A program made the translations under genes and the position numbers. DNA of 64,000 nucleotides from Aeromonas bestiarum. GTDB lineage: Bacteria; Pseudomonadota; Gammaproteobacteria; Enterobacterales; Aeromonadaceae. This document shows positions 33,076 to 41,825 of the stretch, in pieces. A model generated the notes under the pieces. That model had not been told where the DNA came from. It did not search any database and was given only the letters and a program-made list of their open reading frames with translations. Position 1 is the stretch's first letter. Each line of letters begins with the position of its first letter. Location: contig NZ_CDDA01000023.1 in assembly GCF_000819745.1 (NCBI RefSeq), positions 62,001 through 126,000 of the forward strand. Reading direction: 5' to 3'.

Positions 33076-34604
33076 GGTTGTTCCTTTGTGCGAAAACCCT
33101 GCTGTATCAGGGCTTGTTCCTGTGCATCGGTCAGCGTCTGGCCGCGATCATCGACAGTGCCATCGCCCCGGATCTCGTTGCCGTTGGCATCGACGGCGTC
33201 CACGCCCTTGTCGTCGACAGTGCCGTCGCCCCGGATTTCGTTGCCATTGGCATCGACGGCGTCCACGCCCTTGTCGTCGACAGTGCCATCGCCCCGGATC
33301 TCGTTGCCGTTGGCATCGACGGTGTCCACCCCCTTGTCGTCGACAGTGCCATCGCCCCGGATCTCGTTGCCGTTGGCATCGACGGCATCCACGCCATTGT
33401 CGTCGACAGTGCCATCGCCCCGGATTTCGTTGCCGTTGGCATCGACGGCATCCACGCCATTGTCGTCGACAGTGCCGTCGCCCCGGATTTCGTTGCCGTT
33501 GGCATCAATGGCGTCCACGCCATTGTCATCCAGGCCGTTACCGAGGCCGCGTCCGCCGGCATGACGATCCCCTCCGGCATGGCGGTCCCCTCCGGCGTGG
33601 CGGTCTCCTCCGCCATGCTGCTCGCCCCCTGCATGTTGCTCACCACCGGCGTGTTCACCACCGCCATTGTCATCACTACCCTGGCCACCCCCATCGCTGT
33701 CACTGCCGCCACTGCTGTCGCTGCCGTTGTCGCTACCACCGCCGCTGTCGCTGCCGCCACTGCTGTCGCTACCACCGCTGCTGTCGCTGCCACCGCTGCT
33801 GTCGCTGCCGCCGCCGCTGTCGCTACCACCGCTGCTGTCGCTGCCGCTGCCGCCACCACTGTCGCTACCACCGCCGCTGTCGCTACCGCCACCGCTGTCG
33901 CTGCCACCGCCGCTGTCGCTACCACCACCGCTGTCGCTGCCACCACCGCTGTCGCTGCCACCACCGCTGTCGCTGCCACCACCGCTGTCGCCATCCTTGT
34001 TGTGAACGATCAGCGAGTTGGCGATATAGCTGTGGCTGCCATCGAGGATCAGGTTGAACAGTGCCGTGGTGGGCGGGGCGTCAATCCAGCAGAGCGACTC
34101 CACCAGCAGCTCGCTCGGTTGCGGGGCCAGCGCCAGATTGCCCGCGCTGGCTGCGGTTGCCAGCCAGCCCAGCAGGCGCATGCCGGTAAACAGCGGCAAC
34201 ACGGCCAGGGCCGGATTTTCGGTACGGGTCATGGCCGGCGAGATGGCCGCCCAGCCGCGAGAGGTCAGGAAGGGGTGCTCCGCCGTGAAGAAGGGCGCCA
34301 GCTGGTTGATCCCGTAGAGCCTGCGCTCCCCCAGCAGCACCCGCTCGATAGCCCGGATCCGGTTGACATGACCATGTTGATCCAGCACTCGTTCACCGGT
34401 TTGCAGCGTCTCTATGGGGCGCTCGCTGCCGTCGGCCATGACGATCCGGGTACCGGCAATGAAGCAGGACTTGGCATGGGCCTGATTCATTTGCCACGCG
34501 TTGTGGGTGAAATCATAACTGAATGGGGTAGCAAACAGGGCCAATGCGATGGCCGATCCCACCAGCAATCTGCGCTGGCTGGGCTTGAAAGAGGGCAGTG
34601 GCAT
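33072..34604 (-). CDS. secreted Hint-domain protein with Gly/Ser/Asp and 21-residue Asp/Asn repeats
   Basis: 510 residues; ATG 34604 has AAGGAG 6 nt upstream. Residues 1-44 look like a signal or membrane-anchor sequence. A Hint (hedgehog/intein) domain follows: Cys47 in SCFIAGTRIVMADGS, T107-x-x-H110 in FFTAEHPFLTSRGW, and the end SYIANSLIVHN with His201-Asn202. Lys203 follows, so there is no Ser/Thr/Cys nucleophile for splicing. Then come GGGSDS-type repeats (206-314), a His/Gly/Asp-rich stretch (HAGGDR, 315-358), six near-identical 21-residue repeats (359-484) with DDNGVDAVDANGNE, and a short tail. Self-cleavage and a calcium-binding stalk are inferred. Confidence 0.75.
   Translation of the reverse strand: MPLPSFKPSQRRLLVGSAIALALFATPFSYDFTHNAWQMNQAHAKSCFIAGTRIVMADGSERPIETLQTGERVLDQHGHVNRIRAIERVLLGERRLYGINQLAPFFTAEHPFLTSRGWAAISPAMTRTENPALAVLPLFTGMRLLGWLATAASAGNLALAPQPSELLVESLCWIDAPPTTALFNLILDGSHSYIANSLIVHNKDGDSGGGSDSGGGSDSGGGSDSGGGSDSGGGSDSGGGSDSGGGSDSGGGSGSDSSGGSDSGGGSDSSGGSDSSGGSDSSGGSDSGGGSDNGSDSSGGSDSDGGGQGSDDNGGGEHAGGEQHAGGEQHGGGDRHAGGDRHAGGDRHAGGRGLGNGLDDNGVDAIDANGNEIRGDGTVDDNGVDAVDANGNEIRGDGTVDDNGVDAVDANGNEIRGDGTVDDKGVDTVDANGNEIRGDGTVDDKGVDAVDANGNEIRGDGTVDDKGVDAVDANGNEIRGDGTVDDRGQTLTDAQEQALIQQGFRTKEQP
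33153..33530. repeat. six 63-bp tandem repeats inside the Hint gene
   Basis: Six nearly identical in-frame units of 63 bp encode the 21-residue repeat. They differ mainly at the third codon (Asn in three, Lys in three). The low divergence implies recent expansion or gene conversion. Confidence 0.95.
33663..33989. repeat. GGGSDS-coding low-complexity repeat tract
   Basis: A run of 18-bp units encoding GGGSDS or SGGSDS occupies residues 206-314 of the Hint protein. On the plus strand it reads as repeated CCACCGCTGTCGCTG words. Such a tract is prone to slippage in steps that keep the frame. Confidence 0.95.
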
Positions 34605-34697
34605 GGGGGACTCCTTGTCCGGCAGGGATTCACGCAATCAAGTATAGAGTGACCCTATGGCGGAGCAGGGGTGAGCTTTTGACAAACAAAGTCGCGT

Positions 34698-34713
34698 GGA
34701 AAAACGATTGGCG
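34698..34713 (+). promoter_or_regulatory. possible PurR-like site upstream of uraA
   Basis: The stretch around AAAACGATTGGCGT partly matches the PurR palindrome (AAACG-TTG core, about half of the 16 positions). It lies about 200 nt before uraA, between uraA and the divergent Hint gene. Weak. Confidence 0.22.
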
Positions 34714-34856
34714 TCCGCCATAAAAGTGCGTAAAATCGCATACTCGATGCTTGTAGCAACGAATCCCGCCTAAAAAGCCAGTTTCATGCCCTCCCCAAGC
34801 AGTAAAAGGTAACGAATGACGCCAATTGGCCCATTTCACGCCTTGAAAGCGTCTTG

Positions 34857-34895
34857 TGATAACTGAAAAGTGTCAAATATCCCTGTCAGTTATCA
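34857..34895 (+). promoter_or_regulatory. 10-bp inverted repeat in the uraA leader
   Basis: TGATAACTGA (34857-34866) and TCAGTTATCA (34886-34895) are perfect inverted repeats with a 19-nt loop, ending 7 nt before the AAGGA ribosome site of uraA. It is followed by A residues, so it is not a terminator on the plus strand. It may be an operator or an mRNA hairpin that influences translation. Confidence 0.5.
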
Positions 34896-34912
34896 AAAAA
34901 TTAAGGACATCC

Positions 34913-36151
34913 ATGTTTTCCTTAGTCAAGCAAAGTGTCGCCGGGCTGCAAATCCTGTTTGTCGCCTTCGGTGCCATGGTTCTGGTGCCCCTGCTCACCG
35001 GACTGAACCCCTCCATGGCCCTGCTTGGCGCCGGTGTGGGCACACTGTTGTTCCAGCTCTGCACTCGCCGCCAGGTCCCGATTTTCCTCGGTTCCAGCTT
35101 TGCCTTCATCGCCCCCATCATCTACGCCACCCAGACATGGGGACTGCCGTCCACCATGTTTGGCCTGTTTGCCGCCGGTTTCATGTACTTCATCCTGGCC
35201 GCACTCATTCGCGTGCGGGGCATGGGCTTTGTGCACAAGTTGCTGCCGCCCGTGGTGATTGGCCCCGTGATCATGGTGATCGGCCTGTCGGTCGCTCAGG
35301 TTGCCTGCAACATGGCGATGGGTCGTGCCGGTGGTGAGCAGGTGGTGCCCGCGGGGACTGCGCTGACGCTGGCGGGTATCTCGCTGGCGGTGACTCTGAT
35401 TGCGGCCGTGTTCTGCAAGGGGTGGATCAAGTTGATCCCCATACTGTGCGGTGTCATCGCCGGTTATGTCTCTGCCGTGCTGATGGGTCAGGTGAACTTC
35501 GACGGCCTGATCAACACCCCCTGGCTGGCGCTGCCTCACTTCGAAACGCCGGAGATCAACTGGGCTGCCGCCCTGTTCATGCTGCCGGTGGCCATAGCCC
35601 CCTGTATCGAACACATTGGCGGCGTGCTCGCCATCGGTGGCGTGACCGGGCAGGATTACACCAAGAACCCGGGCCTGCACCGTACCCTGGCCGGTGACGG
35701 TATCGGCGTCTGCTTCGCCGGTTTCATCGGTGGCCCACCCGTGACCACCTACGCCGAAGTGACCGGCGCCGTGATGATCACCCGCAACTTCAACCCTGTC
35801 ACCATGACCTGGGCCGCCGTGTTCGCCATCATTCTGGCCTTCTTCGGCAAGTTCAACGCCCTGCTCACCTCCATCCCCATGCCGGTGATGGGCGGCATCA
35901 TGCTGCTGCTGTTTGGGTCCATCGCCGCCATCGGTCTCAAGACGCTGGTGGAGTCCAAGGTGGATCTGGGGCTGGCCCGCAACATCGCCATCGTGGCCGT
36001 GACCCTGACGGTCGGTGTCGGCGCGCTGGAGATGAAGATAGGTGACTTCGCCCTGGCCGGTGTCGGCCTGGCATCGGTTGCCGCCATACTGCTCAACCTG
36101 ATCCTGCCTGCCAGCTCCGAAGAGGGGGCCATGGAGAGCGCCAAGGACTAA
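34913..36151 (+). CDS. uraA: uracil-xanthine permease UraA
   Basis: 412 residues from ATG 34913, with AAGGA upstream; the longer frame from 34856 runs through the leader hairpin. About 14 membrane segments of the NCS2 family. Signatures: QILFVAFGAMVLVPLLTGL at the start, FLGSSFAFIAPI, the helix-8 substrate Glu in APCIEHIGGVLAIG, and GGPPVTTYAEVTGAVMITR. It imports uracil by proton symport in the inner membrane. Confidence 0.95.
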   Translation: MFSLVKQSVAGLQILFVAFGAMVLVPLLTGLNPSMALLGAGVGTLLFQLCTRRQVPIFLGSSFAFIAPIIYATQTWGLPSTMFGLFAAGFMYFILAALIRVRGMGFVHKLLPPVVIGPVIMVIGLSVAQVACNMAMGRAGGEQVVPAGTALTLAGISLAVTLIAAVFCKGWIKLIPILCGVIAGYVSAVLMGQVNFDGLINTPWLALPHFETPEINWAAALFMLPVAIAPCIEHIGGVLAIGGVTGQDYTKNPGLHRTLAGDGIGVCFAGFIGGPPVTTYAEVTGAVMITRNFNPVTMTWAAVFAIILAFFGKFNALLTSIPMPVMGGIMLLLFGSIAAIGLKTLVESKVDLGLARNIAIVAVTLTVGVGALEMKIGDFALAGVGLASVAAILLNLILPASSEEGAMESAKD

Positions 36152-36177
36152 GCAAAAGGTTGCTGTCAGTCACGTAG

Positions 36178-36201
36178 TGAGGCCACCCCAGGGTGGCCTC
36201 A
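36178..36201. terminator. hairpin between convergent uraA and pgl
   Basis: TGAGGCCACC-CCAG-GGTGGCCTCA is a 10-bp perfect stem. The U tracts are poor on both sides, so termination strength is uncertain. Confidence 0.55.
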
Positions 36202-36225
36202 CTCATTTCGACCGGTTTCCCGGCG

Positions 36226-37233
36226 TCACTCGGGCAAGGCCAGCACTCGCACCCACATGGCCCCGTCGCCCACCGGATGGCGCGCGAGCAGCGTCAGCTC
36301 GCCGCTGCCCGGGTCTATGCGGTGCACGGCGAGCTGGTGGGAGGCTTGCCCGGCTGCCAGCAGATAGCGACCGCTGTGATCGATGGCAAAGCCGCGAGGC
36401 ATGGTCTCGGTCGGGAAGTGGGCCAGCGGGGTCAGGCTGCCATCCCGCGCCGCTATGCCAAACAGGGTCAGCAGGCTGCTGGCCCGCTCGCAGCTGTAGA
36501 GAAACCGGCCATCCGGCGTGACATGCAGATCCGCCCCCCAGCGCTCTCCCTGATACCCCGCGGGCAGCATGTCCAGGCTCTGTTGCAGATGGATATGGCC
36601 ATCGGCCTGCCTGTGGTAGCGGTTGATGGTGCAATCGAGCTCGTTCAGGCAGTAGATATCGCCATTGACGGGGTGCAGCGCCAGGTGCCTTGGCCCGGCG
36701 CCGTTGGCGGTCTGCAGATCCCCTAGCGGATGGGGCGCCAGCCGTCCCTCGTCGTTCAGGGTGAAGCGGCGGATGGCATCTTCCGTGAGACAGGCGACCA
36801 GCGCCTCCTGCCTGCCCTGTTCGTCCGCCAGCAGGGTGACCGAGTGAGCCGTCATCAGCGGATCCATGTGCTGGTGCGGGGCCTGCACCAGGCCAGCGGC
36901 ATCGATGGGGGAGACGGTGACATGGTTGAAGGCGTAGGAAGCCGCCAGCAGAAAGCGGCCGTCGGCCGTGATGGCGGTGTGGGAGGCACTGCCCGCCAGC
37001 GGCGCCAAGCCCTGTTCGCTGAGCCGGCCATCCGTGCCAATCCGGTAGCTGATGACCGCAAAATCGGGCCGCACGGCGGCATGAAGCCAGCGCCCATCCG
37101 GGCTTGTCACCAGCGGCTGGACCTGGCCCGGGGTATCGACCACCTGCAATAGCGCGAGCTCCCCGCTCTCGGCCAGGGCAAACACATGGATCTGCTGGCT
37201 GGCGGGGCTCGCCACATAAACAACCTGCTGCAT
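36226..37233 (-). CDS. pgl: 6-phosphogluconolactonase (Pgl, seven-bladed beta-propeller)
   Basis: 335 residues from ATG 37233, close in length to E. coli Pgl/YbhE (331), and starting in the same way (MQQVVYVASPASQQIHVF). It hydrolyses 6-phosphogluconolactone in the oxidative pentose phosphate pathway. Diagnostic blocks: VVDTPGQVQPLVTSPDGRWL, NGAGPRHLALHPVNGDIYCLNELD (split here as two blocks), RWGADLHVTPDGRFLYSCER and PRGFAIDHSGRYLLAAGQ. AAGGAG lies 12 nt upstream. Confidence 0.93.
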   Translation of the reverse strand: MQQVVYVASPASQQIHVFALAESGELALLQVVDTPGQVQPLVTSPDGRWLHAAVRPDFAVISYRIGTDGRLSEQGLAPLAGSASHTAITADGRFLLAASYAFNHVTVSPIDAAGLVQAPHQHMDPLMTAHSVTLLADEQGRQEALVACLTEDAIRRFTLNDEGRLAPHPLGDLQTANGAGPRHLALHPVNGDIYCLNELDCTINRYHRQADGHIHLQQSLDMLPAGYQGERWGADLHVTPDGRFLYSCERASSLLTLFGIAARDGSLTPLAHFPTETMPRGFAIDHSGRYLLAAGQASHQLAVHRIDPGSGELTLLARHPVGDGAMWVRVLALPE

Positions 37234-37298
37234 CTGATCTCTACTCCTTGTCATGGGTAACGGCAGGCCAATCTTATCTCCATCCTCCGGGGTTTTGC

Positions 37299-38132
37299 TT
37301 ACTCTTTTGCCCGGCCCGGGCACACCACCTGATGGGCCTTCAGGTGATAGAGCTCCACCTGCGGGTGGCCGAAGAAGCCCACTTCCCACGGATTTTTCTG
37401 CACGAACGCGGCGCGAATGGGCTCGAACAGTGGATGATCTTGCGGGATCTGGTAGGCATCAGCGGCGATGATGGTGTAATTCCACTCGATGGCCCGGGTG
37501 TAGGTAAACACAGCCCGCGAGTCGATGGCGAAATGGCAGCGGCCGTCGCGCTTGAGCAGCCGGGATTTGAAGGTCTCGGGGAAGGTGATGAAGAAGATGT
37601 CGTCCTCATCCGAGGAGAGAAATGCCAGCACTGTGGTGTGCGGCTGTGACTGGGCCCGGGTGACCAGTACCCCTATCTTGTTCTCCACTTCGCGCAGGTC
37701 CGGCACGGGCAAGCCGGTGAGTGGGGTGACGGGCAGCTCGCGGGCGGGGCGCTCATCGGCCGGATGCTGGTAGTCCGGCTGGGCAAAGGCATGGACCACC
37801 CGATTGCCATACCAGAGCTCGAACTGCAGCGGCGTGACATGGATCCTGCCGGGCGCCACCCGCTCGACCCGCCCCTTGTAGGAGGCGCGATAGACACTCA
37901 GGGAGGCATCGTACTCATCGACCCCGGTGCGGTTGTCCAGGTGCAGGGTGATCTTGTCGCCCGCCGTCAGCTGGTGTCCCTTGGGAAAGCTGAGCAGCAG
38001 CTCGTCGTCGTCATGGATCTCGACCCCGCAGATATAGACGCCGGTCTCCTTGCTGGCAGGATCGGCATAGGTGGCGGCGACCCCGAGCAGGGGGGAGCCG
38101 AGAAAAGCGAGCAGACTGGATGGAGAATTCAT
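37299..38132 (-). CDS. pyridoxamine 5'-phosphate oxidase-like protein of unknown function
   Basis: 277 residues from ATG 38132, with GAGG 6 nt upstream. The C-terminal half (VLAFLSSDEDDIFFITFPE, SRLLKRDGRCHFAIDSRA, FFGHPQVELYHLKA) resembles the FMN-binding split barrel of PNPOx-like proteins. The N-terminal half is beta-rich (GVYICGVEIHDDDELLLSF) and not recognised. No signal peptide that I trust. It lies 65 nt upstream of pgl on the same strand and may be co-transcribed with it. Confidence 0.6.
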   Translation of the reverse strand: MNSPSSLLAFLGSPLLGVAATYADPASKETGVYICGVEIHDDDELLLSFPKGHQLTAGDKITLHLDNRTGVDEYDASLSVYRASYKGRVERVAPGRIHVTPLQFELWYGNRVVHAFAQPDYQHPADERPARELPVTPLTGLPVPDLREVENKIGVLVTRAQSQPHTTVLAFLSSDEDDIFFITFPETFKSRLLKRDGRCHFAIDSRAVFTYTRAIEWNYTIIAADAYQIPQDHPLFEPIRAAFVQKNPWEVGFFGHPQVELYHLKAHQVVCPGRAKE

Positions 38133-38308
38133 GGCGCACCTCGATTGCAAATATGGGGATGTGGCACCTGAGTGTATCCCGGCTTGGCCGAGCTGGCGGT
38201 CGTGCCGTCGCCCTTTACCCGCTATCCAAGTTACTGATAAGTGACGGCTTGTTCTCGCCTCGCCATCACAAAACCGCCAACCCGGTTCCGCCGGTCGGGC
38301 CCGGGACC

Positions 38309-38335
38309 ATAAAAAAGGCCCCGTCACGGGGCCTT
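38309..38335 (-). terminator. terminator of mscK
   Basis: On the minus strand AAGGCCCCG-TGA-CGGGGCCTT is followed by TTTTATGG; a perfect 9-bp stem. Confidence 0.9.
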
Positions 38336-38357
38336 GGGTACTGGTTGTCGTCCTGCA

Positions 38358-41300
38358 TCAGGCGGGCTGCTGGCCCGGCGGCGGCAGAGCGGCGGAGCTG
38401 GGCTCCACCTTCTGCTCTTCGCCCTTCATGTTCTTGATGTAGACATCCATCTGGTTGAAGGCGATCTCGATGCCGTTCGCCTTGAACAGGGCGTCGATCT
38501 TGCGGTTCAGCTCGTCCACGGCCGGGTTGCGATCGCCGAGCTCGCTCACGAAGAAGCGCAGCTCATGATCCAGGGTGCTGGGGCCGAAGGTGAGGAAATA
38601 GACGATGGGGGCCGGGTCTTTCAACACGCGGCTGTTCTCGTCCGCCGCCTGTTTGAGCAGGGTGCGAGTCAGCTCCAGATCCGAGCCATAAGCCACGCCC
38701 ACACGCACGATCACCCGGGTGACGGTATCGCTCAGGGACCAGTTGATCAGCCGCTCCGTCATCAGCTGCTGGTTGGGAATGATCACCTCTTTGCGGTCGA
38801 AGTCGGTCAGGGTGGTGGCGCGAATGCGGATCCTGGAGACGGTACCGGAGAAGGGACCAATGGTGACGGTGTCGCCGATCCGCACCGGACGCTCGAACAG
38901 TATGATGATGCCCGAGACGAAGTTGGAGAGGATCTCCTTCATGCCAAAACCGATACCGACCGACAGACCACCCGCTACCCACTGCAGCTTGTCCCACTGT
39001 ACACCCATCATGGAGAGGGCGGTCAGGGAGCCAAAGCCGATCAGTACATAGTTGAGCATGGTGGTGATGGCGTAGGCGGTACCCTGGGCCAGGTTCAACT
39101 TGGAGAGCACCAGCACTTCCAGCAGACCGGGCAGGTTGCGGGCCAGTGACCAGGCGCCCCCGAGCAGGAGGAAGCCGATCAGCACGTCGCTCAGGCTGAT
39201 TGGGAAGAGCACGGCGTTGGCGCCGGTTCCTTCGCTGCGGTGCCACAGCACCATGCTGTCGAGGTAGGAGAAGACCGCCACCAGATCAGACCAGAGCCAG
39301 TAGAAGGCGACGCCGAATACCAGCAGCAGCACGGTACGGGTCAAGCGCAGGGATTGCTGGCTGACATCCTCCAGATCCATGGGCTGCTCTTCGATGGACT
39401 CGCCACCTTCCGCGTCTTCCACCGATCTGTGTTCACGTTTGGCGACGGCGCGGCGGTAGGCCAGGCGACGAGCCGCCAGCTCCAGACCACGCAGTGAGGT
39501 GCGGTAGACCAGACTCCAGATGATCAGCAGGTAGAAGGACTCCACCAGACGGCCGGTCAGTTTCAGCGCCGTGTAGTAGTAGCCCAGGCCGACCAGCACC
39601 ATCAGTGCCACCGGCGCCAGCGCCAGGGCGCCCGCGGTGATCGACTGCTGCATGCTGCCCTCGCCCTTGATGATGGCGCGAGAGATGGGGAACACCAGAT
39701 AGGTGGTGAGGCCCAGCAGCAGCAGGGTCAGCGCCTGACCGACCACATCGTTGCCCAGTGACGAGGGCTCTACCACCGCCTTGGTCGAGAGCATGATGAG
39801 CGGCAGCAGCGGCAGCCACAGATAGCGCATGCTGGTGCGCTTGGCCTGCAACTCGGCCTTCGGCATGCGGAAGTGCGATTCAGCAATGCCGCCCGGGCGC
39901 ATCACAGCCAGATAGACGCTGAACACCAGATAACCGAGGGCGAGGTTGAGGGTTATCTGGAAAATCAGTTTGGGACTGAGCAGGCCGCAGTAAGTGAGCC
40001 AAAGACCGGCCGCCAGTATGAACAGGCTGCCCGGCAGGCGTTGCAGCACTGTATAGAGCAGGGCACGTGGTGTGTGCCACTGGCTGTCCTGGCGAAAACG
40101 TCCCAGATCCTTGTTGATCCGTTTCTGCCGATTGAGCAGGGAGGGTCGCTTCCAGATCAGCAGGCCACCCACCAGCAGCAGCGGGAAGGCGAGCAGGGAC
40201 ACCGGCAGCAGCATCTCGCCCCAGCCGTCCCAGTCCGGCTTCAGTACCCAGTCCGAGGCTTGCTTGTAGGCCTGGGCTGGCCAGTTGATGAACCACTTCA
40301 TATCGATGGGTTTGTTGCTGCTGACCCAGAAGATGTGTTGCTGCAGGGTAAATTCGATGGACGCGTAGATCCGCGCCAGCTGCTGCTGGGTCAGCTGCAG
40401 GCTGATGGCGTTGGTCAGCTGGCTGTCGAGCTGACGATTGAGCTGGTCGAGCAGGCTGATGCGGGTGTCGAGCAGGGTGGCGAGGTTGGCTCTGTCCTCT
40501 GCACTGACCTGCTCGCTGCTGTTGGCGATCAGGTTGTCCAGATACTGGGTTTTCTGGAACAGTTGATCACGTTGCTGGCTCAGTTCGAACTGGGCCAGAT
40601 GCAGGTCGGCGATCTGCTCTTCCAGGTTCTTGACCAGAGTGGAAGGGGAAGACTCCAGCTGCTGGTAGAGCTGATAGAGGATGCGCGACAGCAGCAGGTT
40701 GCCCTTGAGCATCTGTACCTGTTCGTTCAGGTTGCGCTCTGTCTGGGTGCCGCGTTCCAGCCAGCTCTTGGCTTGCAGGTTCTTCTGCACCAGATTGTTG
40801 AGATTGGTGGTGGCGCTGACCAGTTGCTGGCTGAGCTGATGGTTGAGTTCCTGCTCTTTTTGTACCAGCGGGTTATCGTCGATGGCGACCAGTTCACCTG
40901 TCTGCTCGGCAGTTTTTTCGGTATCGCCCAGACGTTTGGCACTGCTCTGCTCCTGCAGCAGTTGCAGCTTCTGCTCCTCGTTGGCGAGGCGGGCATTCTG
41001 GTAGTCCCGTTGCTTGACCGCCAGATCCTGCATGCTGGTGCGGTTATCCAGCTGTTGTTGCAGGTTGGCCAGTTGCAGCTCCAGCAAGGCCAGTTCTGCG
41101 CCCAGCTTCATCTTCTCGGCACTGCTGACGCTGTCACCGACGTTGAGGCGGGTGCGGATCTCCTGGCTGCGCTGATAGGCGCGGCTCATGTTGGTCTGGG
41201 CTCGCTCCGGCAGGGTTTGCAGACTGGTGAGCTGGCTGCCTATGGTGCCGAGGGTTTCCTGGGCATCCTGCATGTTGGCCAGCACTTCCGGTTGACGGCT

Positions 41301-41678
41301 GTCCAGTTCCGCCAGGCTCATGCTGGCGTACTCGCTCTTGATCTGCTCGGCGCTCTTGTTCTGGGTCAGGGCATCGAGTTTGGCGCTGATGTCCCTGAGC
41401 TCACCCGGCAGGGAGCGAAGGCGTTGGGTTTGGCTCTTGGCCTTGGCGTGCTCCTTCTCGATGCTGTCGAGCAGGCTGAGGGTCTCGGTCAGGAGCTTCT
41501 GGTCGGCCTGCTGGCTGACGGTGAGGGTGTCTGACTTGCCGAGGGCATCGAGCGCGCGCTGTACGCTGGCTCTTTGGGGCACGTCCTGCGCCATGGCTTG
41601 CGGTACGCAGAGGCTGATGAATAAGCAGAGCAGCGGCAACAGGGTGGCCGAGGCTCTTTTGAAGCGTGTTGAGAGCAT
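38358..41678 (-). CDS. mscK: large mechanosensitive channel MscK (KefA type)
   Basis: 1106 residues, the length class of E. coli MscK (1120). Cleavable signal (ending AMAQ), a periplasmic coiled-coil region rich in Gln and Leu to about residue 470, then about 11 membrane helices. The C-terminal MscS module has LGVQWDKLQWVAGGLSVGIG, FGMKEILSNFVSGIIILFERPVRIGD (pore helix and beta domain, split here) and the cytoplasmic cage near VIVRVGVAYGSDLELTR. It opens under membrane tension and passes K+ and small solutes after osmotic downshock. Confidence 0.93.
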   Translation of the reverse strand: MLSTRFKRASATLLPLLCLFISLCVPQAMAQDVPQRASVQRALDALGKSDTLTVSQQADQKLLTETLSLLDSIEKEHAKAKSQTQRLRSLPGELRDISAKLDALTQNKSAEQIKSEYASMSLAELDSRQPEVLANMQDAQETLGTIGSQLTSLQTLPERAQTNMSRAYQRSQEIRTRLNVGDSVSSAEKMKLGAELALLELQLANLQQQLDNRTSMQDLAVKQRDYQNARLANEEQKLQLLQEQSSAKRLGDTEKTAEQTGELVAIDDNPLVQKEQELNHQLSQQLVSATTNLNNLVQKNLQAKSWLERGTQTERNLNEQVQMLKGNLLLSRILYQLYQQLESSPSTLVKNLEEQIADLHLAQFELSQQRDQLFQKTQYLDNLIANSSEQVSAEDRANLATLLDTRISLLDQLNRQLDSQLTNAISLQLTQQQLARIYASIEFTLQQHIFWVSSNKPIDMKWFINWPAQAYKQASDWVLKPDWDGWGEMLLPVSLLAFPLLLVGGLLIWKRPSLLNRQKRINKDLGRFRQDSQWHTPRALLYTVLQRLPGSLFILAAGLWLTYCGLLSPKLIFQITLNLALGYLVFSVYLAVMRPGGIAESHFRMPKAELQAKRTSMRYLWLPLLPLIMLSTKAVVEPSSLGNDVVGQALTLLLLGLTTYLVFPISRAIIKGEGSMQQSITAGALALAPVALMVLVGLGYYYTALKLTGRLVESFYLLIIWSLVYRTSLRGLELAARRLAYRRAVAKREHRSVEDAEGGESIEEQPMDLEDVSQQSLRLTRTVLLLVFGVAFYWLWSDLVAVFSYLDSMVLWHRSEGTGANAVLFPISLSDVLIGFLLLGGAWSLARNLPGLLEVLVLSKLNLAQGTAYAITTMLNYVLIGFGSLTALSMMGVQWDKLQWVAGGLSVGIGFGMKEILSNFVSGIIILFERPVRIGDTVTIGPFSGTVSRIRIRATTLTDFDRKEVIIPNQQLMTERLINWSLSDTVTRVIVRVGVAYGSDLELTRTLLKQAADENSRVLKDPAPIVYFLTFGPSTLDHELRFFVSELGDRNPAVDELNRKIDALFKANGIEIAFNQMDVYIKNMKGEEQKVEPSSAALPPPGQQPA

Positions 41679-41780
41679 AAAACTTCCGGGTTATTACGCG
41701 ATAGTTGGGAAATTTCCCACTTGGATTGAATCCGCGTGGATTCTAACACCGGGCTTGAACGGGAAGCAGGGGGGCAGATA

Positions 41781-41808
41781 AAAAAAACGGCGCCTTCAGG
41801 CGCCGTTT
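41781..41808 (-). terminator. terminator of pykF
   Basis: On the minus strand AAACGGCGCC-TGAA-GGCGCCGTTT is followed by a run of T; a perfect stem. Confidence 0.9.
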
Positions 41809-41825
41809 CATCGGTTCGGTACGGA

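Noticed and set aside
33153-33989. Regular repeats that could suggest a CRISPR array
   Set aside because: The units are contiguous, without unique spacers, and they are in-frame codons of the Hint protein; no cas genes are present.
33072-34604. Protein splicing (true intein) in the Hint protein
   Set aside because: The residue after His-Asn is Lys, not Ser/Thr/Cys, and the stretch before Cys47 is only a signal-like sequence, so there is no N-extein to join.
39873-41534. 553-codon frame opposite mscK
   Set aside because: Leu/Gln-rich mirror of the MscK coiled coil, which has a clear signal peptide and MscS domain on the other strand.
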